Below are positions 44,804 to 53,077 of a DNA stretch of 64,000 nt, in pieces. Below the pieces are notes generated by a model, which was not told where the DNA came from, made no database searches, and worked only from the letters and a program-made list of their open reading frames with translations. Location: positions 1 to 64,000 of the forward strand of contig SCSM01000015.1 of assembly GCA_004322215.1 (NCBI GenBank). The letters run 5' to 3'. The DNA is from Bacteroidota bacterium. GTDB taxonomy: Bacteria; Bacteroidota; Ignavibacteria; Kapaibacteriales; UBA2268. Position 1 is the stretch's first letter. Each line of letters starts with the position of its first letter. Both the position numbers and the translations under genes were made by a program.

Positions 44804-46348
44804 ATGAAAACAAAATTATTTGTAATTGTAAGTTTATTCGTTTTTACATCTTTCACAAAGCTAATTAGCATAGGTTGCTATGTCGCCACATGGGGTGATG
44901 ACAATAATCCCGGAACAGAATTGCTCCCATTTAAAACAATCCAGAAAGCCGCAGATGTTGCTGTTGGAGGAGATGAAATCCGAATCCTTAGAGGAGTTTA
45001 TAATGAGCATGTAATAATAAAAAATTCAAAACCAGAACTCTTGTTTTTCAGGGCAGAAGGTGATTCAGTTATTATAGACGGGACAGGATTTGATGTTTAT
45101 TGGTCAGGTATTATTGATATTGTTGGACAATCAAATATATTCTTCCAGGGTTTAAGAGTTATTAATTCTAATGGTGCGGGGTTTTGGTGTGACTCATCCG
45201 AAAATATAATATTTTTTTCAAATAGTACTTTCAATACTGCTTCATCAGGTATAGCAGCATGGAATAGTAAAAACATTAAAATTAATGGCAATACAATTGA
45301 AAATGCATGCTCAAATATGTCTCAGGAATGTATTACTGTAGCAAGATGTGATTCATTTGAAGTGACAGGGAATAAAGTATCAAATTGCTACAAAGAAGGA
45401 ATGTGTTTAAAAGACGGTTCAAGTAATGGTATTGTACGGGATAATACTGTTTATGATGTTATTAATAAACTCGGGATTTATGTTGATGCATGGGATAAGC
45501 ACACATTTAATATCGAAGTTTTTAACAATCTTGTACATAACTGCAATGCAGGTGTAGTCCTTGCTTCCGAGATGGGCGGATTATTGGAAAATATTTGGGT
45601 TTACAACAATGTTATTTATGATAACAAATTCTTGGGTATTGATGTATCCTATAACGGCGATGATACAACGGTAACATATCATCCAATCAAAGATGTGTAT
45701 ATAATTAATAATACAGTTGTGAAGAACGGCTATGAATGGGGAGGTGGAATTGCAAACAGCAACAGGGATGCAACAAATATAATTGTGAGAAATAATATAT
45801 GCAGTGAAAATCGTTCATTCCAAATAGCACATGAAGGAATTAATCCCTCAAACATGACAATAGACCATAATTTAATCTGGGATTTCCTGGAATATCCCGA
45901 TGAAGAAAGAGGAACGGATTTCGTAGAAGCTGACCCTATGTTTGTGGATACGGCTAATAAAGATTTCTACCTGCTCTCAAATTCACCTGCAATAGATGCA
46001 GGTTCCCCCGAACTTGCCCCTGATTTTGCTTTTCGGGGTGGAGACAGACCTCAAGGAAAAGGATTTGATATTGGAGCTTATGAATATTTAATACTAGATG
46101 CTGAAGAGAAAGGAAATAATATTGAAAGTATTATTGGAATTTCTCCTAATCCCTTCAGCGAATTCTGTACCATTAAATCGGATTCTTATGCAGTTCTTGA
46201 AATATTTGATTTGTTCGGAAGAAGCATAATAAAAGCGAAGGGACAGATTGTCTGGGAGCCTGACGGAAGCTTATCACAGGGGATTTATTTCGTTAAATTT
46301 AAAATCAACAATAAAACCCAAACAAAGCCGATTGTGTTTCTCAAATGA
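44804..46348 (+). CDS. Secreted right-handed beta-helix protein with T9SS sorting domain
   Basis: 514 aa from the ATG at 44804 with an AAAGGTGAG site; signal peptide about 1-22. The start of the mature protein (YVATWGDDNNPGTELLPFKTIQKAADVA) is the DUF1565/pectate-lyase-like signature, and Asn-rich coils such as NGNTIENACSN continue to about residue 400. The C-terminal ~75 residues (ISPNPFSEFCTI...LSQGIYFVKFKIN) are a T9SS domain. Probably a polysaccharide-binding or -cleaving surface protein; no catalytic residues can be named. Confidence 0.82.
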   Translation: MKTKLFVIVSLFVFTSFTKLISIGCYVATWGDDNNPGTELLPFKTIQKAADVAVGGDEIRILRGVYNEHVIIKNSKPELLFFRAEGDSVIIDGTGFDVYWSGIIDIVGQSNIFFQGLRVINSNGAGFWCDSSENIIFFSNSTFNTASSGIAAWNSKNIKINGNTIENACSNMSQECITVARCDSFEVTGNKVSNCYKEGMCLKDGSSNGIVRDNTVYDVINKLGIYVDAWDKHTFNIEVFNNLVHNCNAGVVLASEMGGLLENIWVYNNVIYDNKFLGIDVSYNGDDTTVTYHPIKDVYIINNTVVKNGYEWGGGIANSNRDATNIIVRNNICSENRSFQIAHEGINPSNMTIDHNLIWDFLEYPDEERGTDFVEADPMFVDTANKDFYLLSNSPAIDAGSPELAPDFAFRGGDRPQGKGFDIGAYEYLILDAEEKGNNIESIIGISPNPFSEFCTIKSDSYAVLEIFDLFGRSIIKAKGQIVWEPDGSLSQGIYFVKFKINNKTQTKPIVFLK

Positions 46349-46368
46349 ATTTAATATTCGGTTGAATA

Positions 46369-46662
46369 ATGAAAGTTCTGAGAGTAAAAAATATAAATGA
46401 CTGCTTCGAAAGTACAAACGTCAGGGATGCCATAGTCGATGCACCAATCAGCAAGAGTTTTATTGATTATCTTGGTAAGTTGGGTAAGCTGATTTATGAG
46501 GCATCTCTCGAAAAGCCGTATTTCAAGGTGATTGTCCGGGCGAAATACACTATCAAAGGTTCTCAGGGAAATAAGACGATTCGAATGATGTTTCCTGAAA
46601 ACGCAGGTGATATGTATGTTGATGAGATTGTTGAATATATAAACCAATTTAAAATGAATTAA
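46369..46662 (+). CDS. Small hypothetical protein
   Basis: 97 aa, soluble, mixed alpha/beta. N-terminus MKVLRVKNINDCFEST, then a helical centre (SKSFIDYLGKLGKLIYEASLEKP) and two beta strands (FKVIVRAKYTIKGS, KTIRMMFPENAG). One cysteine. It starts 20 bp after the beta-helix gene. A near-complementary minus-strand frame covers the same bases but has poorer composition. I do not recognise a family. The codon use resembles the neighbours, so it is probably real. Confidence 0.6.
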   Translation: MKVLRVKNINDCFESTNVRDAIVDAPISKSFIDYLGKLGKLIYEASLEKPYFKVIVRAKYTIKGSQGNKTIRMMFPENAGDMYVDEIVEYINQFKMN

Positions 46663-46821
46663 CAATTAACAATGTAAAATGCAAACGTAGAGGTCAGACC
46701 TGCGTGTCTGGCTAAATGATTTATCAAAATAATAATTTATTTAAAATTGATAATTGGGAATTTAAAAAAAATGTTTAATTTCGATTTGTTCATTCTTTCA
46801 ACAATTAATTTGAGTTTGATT

Positions 46822-47469
46822 ATGAAAATTATATCGCGAATACTGATTTTATCTATTGCTTCAATCGGCTTGTTAGCATCGAATCTGCCCCAGGACACTG
46901 TCATCAAAGACGAGGATAAGGTATATACATCACTCGACACAGCATTGATGGAGCCGTCAAAAGTATATAAATTAGATTTGAATAACGGCGAATTGAATTT
47001 ACTGCCGGAAACAGTTGGAGCTTTGACTAACCTGAGAGAGCTTGTATTGATGATTAATAACCTCGGCAAACTCCCGGAATCCATAGGCAAACTCACAAAC
47101 CTTCAAAAGCTCGATGTGTTTCAGAATAAAATCAAATCCCTGCCGAAAAGCATTACCAATTTGCAAAACCTCGAGGTACTTGATTATTCAGATAATGGTA
47201 TCAGCAAAATTCCAGAAAGCATATTTGAATTAAGGAAGCTGAAACGGCTGATACTCAGTTCAAATGAAATCGGTTCCGTTCCGAAGAACATTGAGAAACT
47301 TATAAATCTCGAATATCTCGATTTGATGGGAAATAATATATCGAAACTGCCGGATAATATGAGCAAGCTGACAAACCTGAAGCATTTGAATTTGCGTCAA
47401 AACAAATTTTCAGATAAGGAAAAAGAGAGAGCAAATGCATTGCTTCCGAATACCAAAATAAAATGGTGA
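46822..47469 (+). CDS. Leucine-rich repeat protein, secreted
   Basis: 215 aa from the Met of a clear signal peptide (MKIISRILILSIASIGLLA); the frame opens further upstream but without a sensible leader. From about residue 55 to the end there are six or seven 23-residue LRRs of the type LPESIGKLTNLQKLDVFQN. The protein ends one partial repeat after the last, without a T9SS domain. Bacterial LRR proteins of this form mediate protein-protein contact. Upstream (46693-46716) lies GTAGAGGTCAGACCTGCGTG-type intergenic sequence with a small CAGAC/GTCTG hairpin. Confidence 0.75.
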   Translation: MKIISRILILSIASIGLLASNLPQDTVIKDEDKVYTSLDTALMEPSKVYKLDLNNGELNLLPETVGALTNLRELVLMINNLGKLPESIGKLTNLQKLDVFQNKIKSLPKSITNLQNLEVLDYSDNGISKIPESIFELRKLKRLILSSNEIGSVPKNIEKLINLEYLDLMGNNISKLPDNMSKLTNLKHLNLRQNKFSDKEKERANALLPNTKIKW

Positions 47470-47637
47470 AATTGATAGAGGTAATTAATGAATTGCATCT
47501 GTGGTGTTCAAACTTTTATAATGACTTAAGAAAAATGAAAGATTGCAGGAAAATATTAAATTCTTTCCACTATCAAAAACAATTTATATTGTTCCCATTT
47601 AAGTATGAAGAAGGATTAGAGTAGGTGTAAACAGAAT

Positions 47638-48015
47638 TTAATTTCCCACTAATTCCTTCACTTTTGTTATCAGCAACTCGCGGTCAATCGGTTTTTCAAA
47701 GTATGCTACAGGTGGCTTAACCTGTCTGCGGGTTGATATGAACTGTTTAAATTCTGATGAAATTCCTGTTATGATTACAACAGGTATATTTGCAGTGACT
47801 GAATCATCCTGCAATTCCCTGAATGCCCTGACTCCTGATTCTTCCGGCATTGTGATATCGAGAGTAATTAAAGCAGGTTTGTCATTTTTGGCTTTTTCAA
47901 AACATTCTTTACCATTCACAGCAGATATAACATCGTAACCGTTGTCCTGGAAAAGAATCGTCAAATAGGTCAGAACATCGGGTTCATCGTCAACAATTAA
48001 AATTTTCTTTGCCAT
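47638..48015 (-). CDS. Stand-alone response regulator receiver (sulfur locus)
   Basis: 125 aa, receiver only: D9/D10, phosphoacceptor D53 (LITLDITMP), Thr in VIITGIS, Lys in FEKPID. Strongly similar to the receiver at 6542-6931, with the shared FISTRxQV segment that is unusual between beta4 and beta5. It is 38 bp downstream of the PAS kinase gene on the same strand and is probably its partner. With no output domain it may act on the neighbouring Dsr proteins, on another regulator, or in a phosphorelay. Confidence 0.9.
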   Translation of the reverse strand: MAKKILIVDDEPDVLTYLTILFQDNGYDVISAVNGKECFEKAKNDKPALITLDITMPEESGVRAFRELQDDSVTANIPVVIITGISSEFKQFISTRRQVKPPVAYFEKPIDRELLITKVKELVGN

Positions 48016-48052
48016 TTTTATCTCCGTTTTAGTTCAATTATTTTTTTCAATT

Positions 48053-49855
48053 TTAATTAATATTGGTTTTTACAGGAATAATAATTCTGAAAACCGAACC
48101 TTTGCCTTCATTGCTGTCGAATTCTATTTTACCACTGTGTTCAATCACAATTTTCCTTATAGTGAGCAATCCCAATCCTGGACCTTGCCCACCTTTGGTT
48201 GTAAAAAAAGTTGTGAATACTTTTGCCTTTACTTCTTTTCTCATTCCGATTCCGTTGTCCGACACCTCAAAAATCAATTCCCTGTCGCTTTCTTTAATTC
48301 GAAGGTAAACTTTACCGTCAGATTTACCGCTTATAACAATAGAGTCAATAGCATTTGAAATCAGGTTGTTCAGACAGGTTTCAATTCCGTCCGGGTCGAG
48401 CAAAGCGGGTTTAATGTAGGGTGTGGATTCAAGGATGAGTTTTATTCCGTACTTATCGGCTGCCATACTGTGATAATCAATTGCCTTATTAGCTAATTCA
48501 ACAGGATTAACGGATTTTAAAGCGGGTTTCTTGCCTTTTGTATAATCAATAAAACTGTTGACAAGCCGGGTAGTTTTTTTCATGTTATTGTTAAGCACAT
48601 CCCATCCCAGTGACAAACGCTTTTTATCGTCATTTTTGATACCCGATTCAAGCAGGTACATTCCACCTTCGATACCCATCAGCAAGTTTTTAATAGTGTG
48701 GGAAATGCCTGCCAGCGTTTCCGAAATAACTTCATCTCTTTCATGTTCGAGCATTTTTTCTTCAGCATTTTTTTGTGTTCTCAGGTCGGAAATGAAGGCA
48801 ATCCTATTTGTTTTTTTGTCCTTGTATTTTATTTCGAATGCTTTAAATTTAACGGGAATTTCCTCTCCGGTATGATTTCTCAGTGCAATAACCGGATTGT
48901 CAATAATCATACCTTCATTGTCTGCATTCTGGAAAAATTCTTTAGGGAACATTTCCTTCAGTGTATTGTAATTCGGCTTTTTCTTTCCCTTCCAGTTTAA
49001 AATCTCATTAGCAGGTTTGTTCATGAATATAACTTTATTCTTTTGGTCGAGAATAACAACACCATCGGAAGTATGCTGCAAGAGAGAATGGAAAAATTCC
49101 TGGTCTCGCTCGAGTTGTGTTTGCAGCTCATAAATTTCGGTAATATCCAAAGCCATCTGCAGTACACTTGACACCCCATCCTTTGACTTGGTTAAAGGAG
49201 TAGTGGTTACAACATAATGAGTTTCTTCGCCATCGAGTGACAAACCTACTTCAGTTGATGTATGCTCTAAACCGTCATCAAATGTTTCCCTTGCCAGGCA
49301 AATATTGCATGGTACTTTCTTTTTCTTCCAGACTTCATAGCAATGCTTGCCCTCGATGCTTCCGAAAGTATCGCGGAATTTTTGATTTGCACGCACAATC
49401 ATAAAATCCCTGTCCATTACAGTAATATAGCAGGCAGCTTTTTCAAAAAGAAGCCCATATTCCTTTTGCAGCAATTCGGAATAAATAATGTCTGTTGACA
49501 TCATTAACTGGTATTTGATTTCTCCCCTGGAATTTTTTATCGGAGAATAGTGATTCACATATTGGCAGCTTCTGCCGTTCTTGTCATAACCGGCTTCGTT
49601 AGATACCAATACTTTGCCCGAAACGAAAGATTCATCGGATTGGCAGTTTCGGCATTTTTCATCTGCTTTTTTGTAAACCTGCCAGCAGGATTTACCTTCC
49701 CAGTTGCCGAAATAATTCCTGAAATTATCATTTGCATAAACGATTTTATGCTGCTTATCAATGATTGAAACATTGAATGGCACATGTTCTATAAAGCCAG
49801 ACGAAATTAAATTCGCTAAGTCATCAGGAATATTTGAAATCGGCTTAATAGCCAT
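48053..49855 (-). CDS. PAS-domain sensor histidine kinase, paralogue of the 4172-5974 kinase
   Basis: 600 aa from the ATG at 49855 (a TTG three codons upstream is less likely), the same length as its paralogue. Three PAS domains: the first with C57, C68 and C71 (CWQVYKK...CRNC), the second with CYEVWKKKKVPCNIC, the third without cysteines. Then a phosphoacceptor His in GISHTIKN (about residue 380) and a complete HATPase domain (NLISNAID, SDNGIGM, GPGLGL). Soluble. It lies 139 bp downstream of the dsrK-like gene. Cysteine triads suggest sensing of redox state, metal or persulfide, which would suit a sulfur locus; the ligand is not shown. Confidence 0.9.
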   Translation of the reverse strand: MAIKPISNIPDDLANLISSGFIEHVPFNVSIIDKQHKIVYANDNFRNYFGNWEGKSCWQVYKKADEKCRNCQSDESFVSGKVLVSNEAGYDKNGRSCQYVNHYSPIKNSRGEIKYQLMMSTDIIYSELLQKEYGLLFEKAACYITVMDRDFMIVRANQKFRDTFGSIEGKHCYEVWKKKKVPCNICLARETFDDGLEHTSTEVGLSLDGEETHYVVTTTPLTKSKDGVSSVLQMALDITEIYELQTQLERDQEFFHSLLQHTSDGVVILDQKNKVIFMNKPANEILNWKGKKKPNYNTLKEMFPKEFFQNADNEGMIIDNPVIALRNHTGEEIPVKFKAFEIKYKDKKTNRIAFISDLRTQKNAEEKMLEHERDEVISETLAGISHTIKNLLMGIEGGMYLLESGIKNDDKKRLSLGWDVLNNNMKKTTRLVNSFIDYTKGKKPALKSVNPVELANKAIDYHSMAADKYGIKLILESTPYIKPALLDPDGIETCLNNLISNAIDSIVISGKSDGKVYLRIKESDRELIFEVSDNGIGMRKEVKAKVFTTFFTTKGGQGPGLGLLTIRKIVIEHSGKIEFDSNEGKGSVFRIIIPVKTNIN

Positions 49856-49994
49856 AACAAACAATTAATATATTTTCACAATCAAATTAATATTCTTAAA
49901 TAAAAAAAATTATTCGAACACCAGCTTATATTTTAAATATCCTATAAATTAAAATTATCATTACATCAGTTATTGCTACTAAGTTATGTTTTAT

Positions 49995-51596
49995 TTACAT
50001 CATTTCAAAATCAATAAAGCCCTCTTTTACGTCAACCATTGCATTTACAATCAGTTCGACCAGGCCGGAATAATAAAGACCTGATTTGGCTTTAGCTCCA
50101 TAAAAATCAAATAAGTCGCGAAAAGCCCCTTTGCAATTGGAACATGGAGCACACACATATTTTGGAGTTCCAGGACCGGGGTCAACATCGGCAAAAGCAT
50201 TCAGTACCTGCTCGAATTTCATACGACTCGCAATTTGAATTCTCCAGTCGCTGAAATTGTTACCGCTCATAATTGCAAATCCGCTGCCGCCTCCACAGCA
50301 GTAATTTCTTGTTCCATGCGGTTCCATTTCCCTGAACTTGGGAGCAAGGTATCTCAGTACTTTTCTTTGCGGTTCGACAACACCCATTGACCTTACGAGG
50401 TTGCATGGGTCATGTAGTGTAACGGGGAACCAGTTCCTGTCGGGGTCGAATTTGATTTTCCCGCTGAATACAATGTCGTGCATAAGAGTCATAGAGGTTT
50501 CCCGCGGTACAGCACCTGCGAATATCCGGTCTGCAATGACTCCCATTGCTTTGCTTTCGTGCCCACATTCACCCATTACGATTTTTTTGACTTTCAGCTT
50601 TTTCGCAATTTCGAAATGCTTCATTGCAATTCTTGCAAGCTGGACATCATCATAGAATAAGCCGTAATTAACGCCGTCGTAGCCGACTAAATCGCTGGAC
50701 ATTGTCCAGGAAATACCTGCAGCATCCAGTATTGTAGCAAATGCTCCGGGATTATCTGGCCAGGCAAGAATTTCACCCGCATTATGAATTAGAAGAACAT
50801 CGGCACCTTCAACATCCCATTTTGTTTCGATTTTGATACCTGTTCTCTCGCCTATGTCTTCATCGATAAATTCAAGATTGTCTTTTACAACTAAAGAATT
50901 CATTCCCGTGCTGGAGCCGACTTCGAGTTGCTGAACGGTGCCTTTCTCGTGGAGTTCTTTAGCGGTCAATCCCATTTCCATACTGAATAATTTTCTCAAC
51001 TCATGTGTGATTAAGCCATTATCGACACCAATCGGACAACTTTGGGCGCAACGCCTGCAAAGGGTGCATCTATAGCTGAGTTCAAACAATCGGGCTATCA
51101 AATCCCAATTCAGTTCGATACCACCGTTCTGGAAGGATTTATATATCTTATTTCCTTTTTTGACATATTTAAAATACAGTCTCCTCAACACCTCAGCCCT
51201 GTATGTTGGCCTGTAAATTTCCATCTCGCCGCTTCCGACAAATATAGGGCAGTCCTGGCTGCAGGTCTGACATCGGGCGCAATACTCCATCGAAAGTGTC
51301 AGTGGCTGTAAAAATGCCCAGTTGTTCTCTTTAGTGAAAAGCTTGTTCAATCCCGATATGAAGATATCAACCAGTTTCTTCTCTTCCTCTTCAGATCCTG
51401 GCTTTTTCAATCCAACAGCCATCACCCCATCGAGAGATGCCTCATATTTAGTTTTAATTTCAGACGATAACGTTTTGAATCCCGGTTGGTCCTGCAATTT
51501 ATCATAAGGAGCAGGTAGAGGATACAATTTCTCCAATTTAATTTCAGCCAACTGCTCAACAGGTGAGCTTATATCTTTGAGCTTAATATTTGTCAT
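49995..51596 (-). CDS. dsrK: DsrK-like heterodisulfide reductase-type iron-sulfur protein
   Basis: 533 aa from the ATG that overlaps the dsrM-like stop in an ATGA (51593-51596); a strong GGAGGAG lies upstream. Two [4Fe-4S] motifs (YCARCQTCSQDCP and CTLCRRCAQSCP), then CCG domains with LHDPCN, NYCCGGGSGF and CAPCSNC. As the cytoplasmic partner of DsrM it is expected to exchange electrons between the quinone pool and the DsrC cysteine pair or trisulfide, and dsrC lies two genes upstream. Larger than the HmcF-like paralogue at 6961 and with both clusters complete. Translationally coupled to dsrM. Confidence 0.88.
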   Translation of the reverse strand: MTNIKLKDISSPVEQLAEIKLEKLYPLPAPYDKLQDQPGFKTLSSEIKTKYEASLDGVMAVGLKKPGSEEEEKKLVDIFISGLNKLFTKENNWAFLQPLTLSMEYCARCQTCSQDCPIFVGSGEMEIYRPTYRAEVLRRLYFKYVKKGNKIYKSFQNGGIELNWDLIARLFELSYRCTLCRRCAQSCPIGVDNGLITHELRKLFSMEMGLTAKELHEKGTVQQLEVGSSTGMNSLVVKDNLEFIDEDIGERTGIKIETKWDVEGADVLLIHNAGEILAWPDNPGAFATILDAAGISWTMSSDLVGYDGVNYGLFYDDVQLARIAMKHFEIAKKLKVKKIVMGECGHESKAMGVIADRIFAGAVPRETSMTLMHDIVFSGKIKFDPDRNWFPVTLHDPCNLVRSMGVVEPQRKVLRYLAPKFREMEPHGTRNYCCGGGSGFAIMSGNNFSDWRIQIASRMKFEQVLNAFADVDPGPGTPKYVCAPCSNCKGAFRDLFDFYGAKAKSGLYYSGLVELIVNAMVDVKEGFIDFEMM

Positions 51597-52561
51597 TTTT
51601 TCTCCTCCTTCGCCGGTGCTGAGCTTGCAATCGCAATCCAGTTTTTGTTTCCGTCTGCACCTATATGAGGTGCAGCCCATGTTACCTTCTGATTCAACTG
51701 TTCACTAACTCTTTCGGCAATCTTGCTGCCGGGAGCATTTGGTGTGTCTTCCCATCTCACACTATGATATGTAAAGTATTTTGCAAAGAAATGTGTCATG
51801 TGTGTGAAAGGAAGATAAATAATGAAAAAGAGTGAAATGATTATATGAGAATATCCGATTTTCGGAATAATTACCGGTATATTCATTGCAATATCTTTCG
51901 AGAATGTAAGTAATCCGAGGTAAAAGCCCATCAAATTAATTACCATGTTAGTATCAACAATTCTCCACCAAAGAGCAGTAAAATAAATTACACCAATTAA
52001 AAGTATATTGAAATAATGACTTGCCGTGCTGTATTTAGCGAGATTTCTATTCACAATTCTGGAGAACAATAGACGAATAGCACCCAAGATACCAAGAATT
52101 GAACCGAACCAAATTAAAACATCAATAACAGTTCTGTAAATTGACCAAAAGCTGTCCCAAAATGATTTCGGCTCAAATACAAATGGAGAAATACCGGTAA
52201 TTTGAATTAATATCGCAATAATAAACAATGCAATATTTCCGATGAAAAGATATAGTGCAAAGTGGAACGGGAATGAGCCAAGCCAAAGCTCTTTATTATG
52301 CTCCCAAACTCCTTTTAATAATAAAATTTCGGGTATCATTACTTTCAATTCGCCGAGATGGTCTTTTTCTTTCTTTTTTGTCCACCAGTCAACTTCCTCG
52401 AGGATTGAGCCGCCATAACTTGCCCTTCCTTTTTCATGTGGAACGGGATAAAGTTCCCATCTCAGGTGAACTGGTGCCGTTGCAATTTTGACAAACTTAT
52501 AAATCACAACCGCAAGAAAAATCAGAACAGATAAATATGTAAAAATGAATAGCAAATACAT
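51593..52561 (-). CDS. dsrM: DsrM-like membrane cytochrome b subunit
   Basis: 322 aa. After one helix (about 1-24) comes the DsrM-type loop APVHLRWELYPVPHEKGRASYGG...EEVDWW, then five further helices (about 100-128, 145-165, 185-206, 212-232, 243-266). Histidines in FHFALY, HYFNIL, SHIIIS and FTHMTHF can ligate two haems b. It ends in a soluble tail and an AKEEKK terminus. It would link menaquinone to DsrK. Longer than the HmcE-like protein at 12072 and a better match to DsrM. The stop codon overlaps the dsrK start. Confidence 0.87.
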   Translation of the reverse strand: MYLLFIFTYLSVLIFLAVVIYKFVKIATAPVHLRWELYPVPHEKGRASYGGSILEEVDWWTKKKEKDHLGELKVMIPEILLLKGVWEHNKELWLGSFPFHFALYLFIGNIALFIIAILIQITGISPFVFEPKSFWDSFWSIYRTVIDVLIWFGSILGILGAIRLLFSRIVNRNLAKYSTASHYFNILLIGVIYFTALWWRIVDTNMVINLMGFYLGLLTFSKDIAMNIPVIIPKIGYSHIIISLFFIIYLPFTHMTHFFAKYFTYHSVRWEDTPNAPGSKIAERVSEQLNQKVTWAAPHIGADGNKNWIAIASSAPAKEEKK

Positions 52562-52686
52562 TAATATCTCCGGTTCTATTATATTATTAATTTATTCAGA
52601 ATTTTCTATTTAAACAATACTTCTTACTACCACAATCTGAAGATAGTGGTTATTAAAAAAAAATCACAAAAATTGTTACATAAATC
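52562..52686. repeat. Short gap with a REP-like hairpin
   Basis: ACCACAATCTGAAGATAGTGGT at 52629-52650: arms ACCAC/GTGGT and ATCT/AGAT around a GA loop, with one A/A mismatch. It has the same plan (CCAC...CT-GA-AG...GTGG, followed by TATT) as the last hairpin of the repeat at 39855-39987. It lies between dsrC and dsrM and could weaken read-through or stabilise mRNA. Confidence 0.5.
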
Positions 52687-53004
52687 TTACACACAGCCGG
52701 TCGGCTTTGCTAAGCCGGCAACCTTACAGGCACCTTTTGCAGGACCTGACGGAAACAATTCATAAATCCTCTTCAAAGGATATCCTGTTTCCTTGCAAAG
52801 CTTTCTTATCATCGGAGCAATACCGTATTGCTTGAAGTAATCCCTCAAATAATGAATTACTTTCCAATGGTCTTCTGTAATATCAGATACATCCTCTGTG
52901 CTGGCAAGTGCTTTCGCAACTTCTTCATTCCATTCTTCGGGATTCTCCATGAATCCGTCTTCATCAACATTAATCTTTACTGTTCCAAATTCAAATAAGG
53001 GCAT
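52687..53004 (-). CDS. dsrC: DsrC-type sulfur carrier protein
   Basis: 105 aa from MPLFEFG, whose ATG has a GGGAGGA site 5 nt upstream; a GTG five codons earlier overlaps that site and is unlikely. Typical DsrC/TusE fold with DEDGFMENPEEWNEEVA, HWKVIHYLRDYF and APMIRKLCKETGYPLKRIYELFP. The C-terminal arm ends GACKVAGLAKPTGCV: a penultimate Cys and a second Cys 11 residues before it, the two redox cysteines of true DsrC. It carries sulfur as persulfide or trisulfide and is a substrate for DsrMK. Lies between dsrL-like and dsrM-like genes. Confidence 0.95.
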   Translation of the reverse strand: MPLFEFGTVKINVDEDGFMENPEEWNEEVAKALASTEDVSDITEDHWKVIHYLRDYFKQYGIAPMIRKLCKETGYPLKRIYELFPSGPAKGACKVAGLAKPTGCV

Positions 53005-53077
53005 TTCATCCTCCCACACGTTTTATTATGTTAATACAAATATTTTATTGTGCTTTTTAAAACATAAACAATTTATT

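Noticed and set aside
46351-46665. Minus-strand frame of 104 codons opposite the 97-aa hypothetical gene
   Set aside because: The plus-strand frame has a more protein-like composition, and follows its neighbour at 20 bp; the antisense frame has no ribosome-binding site.
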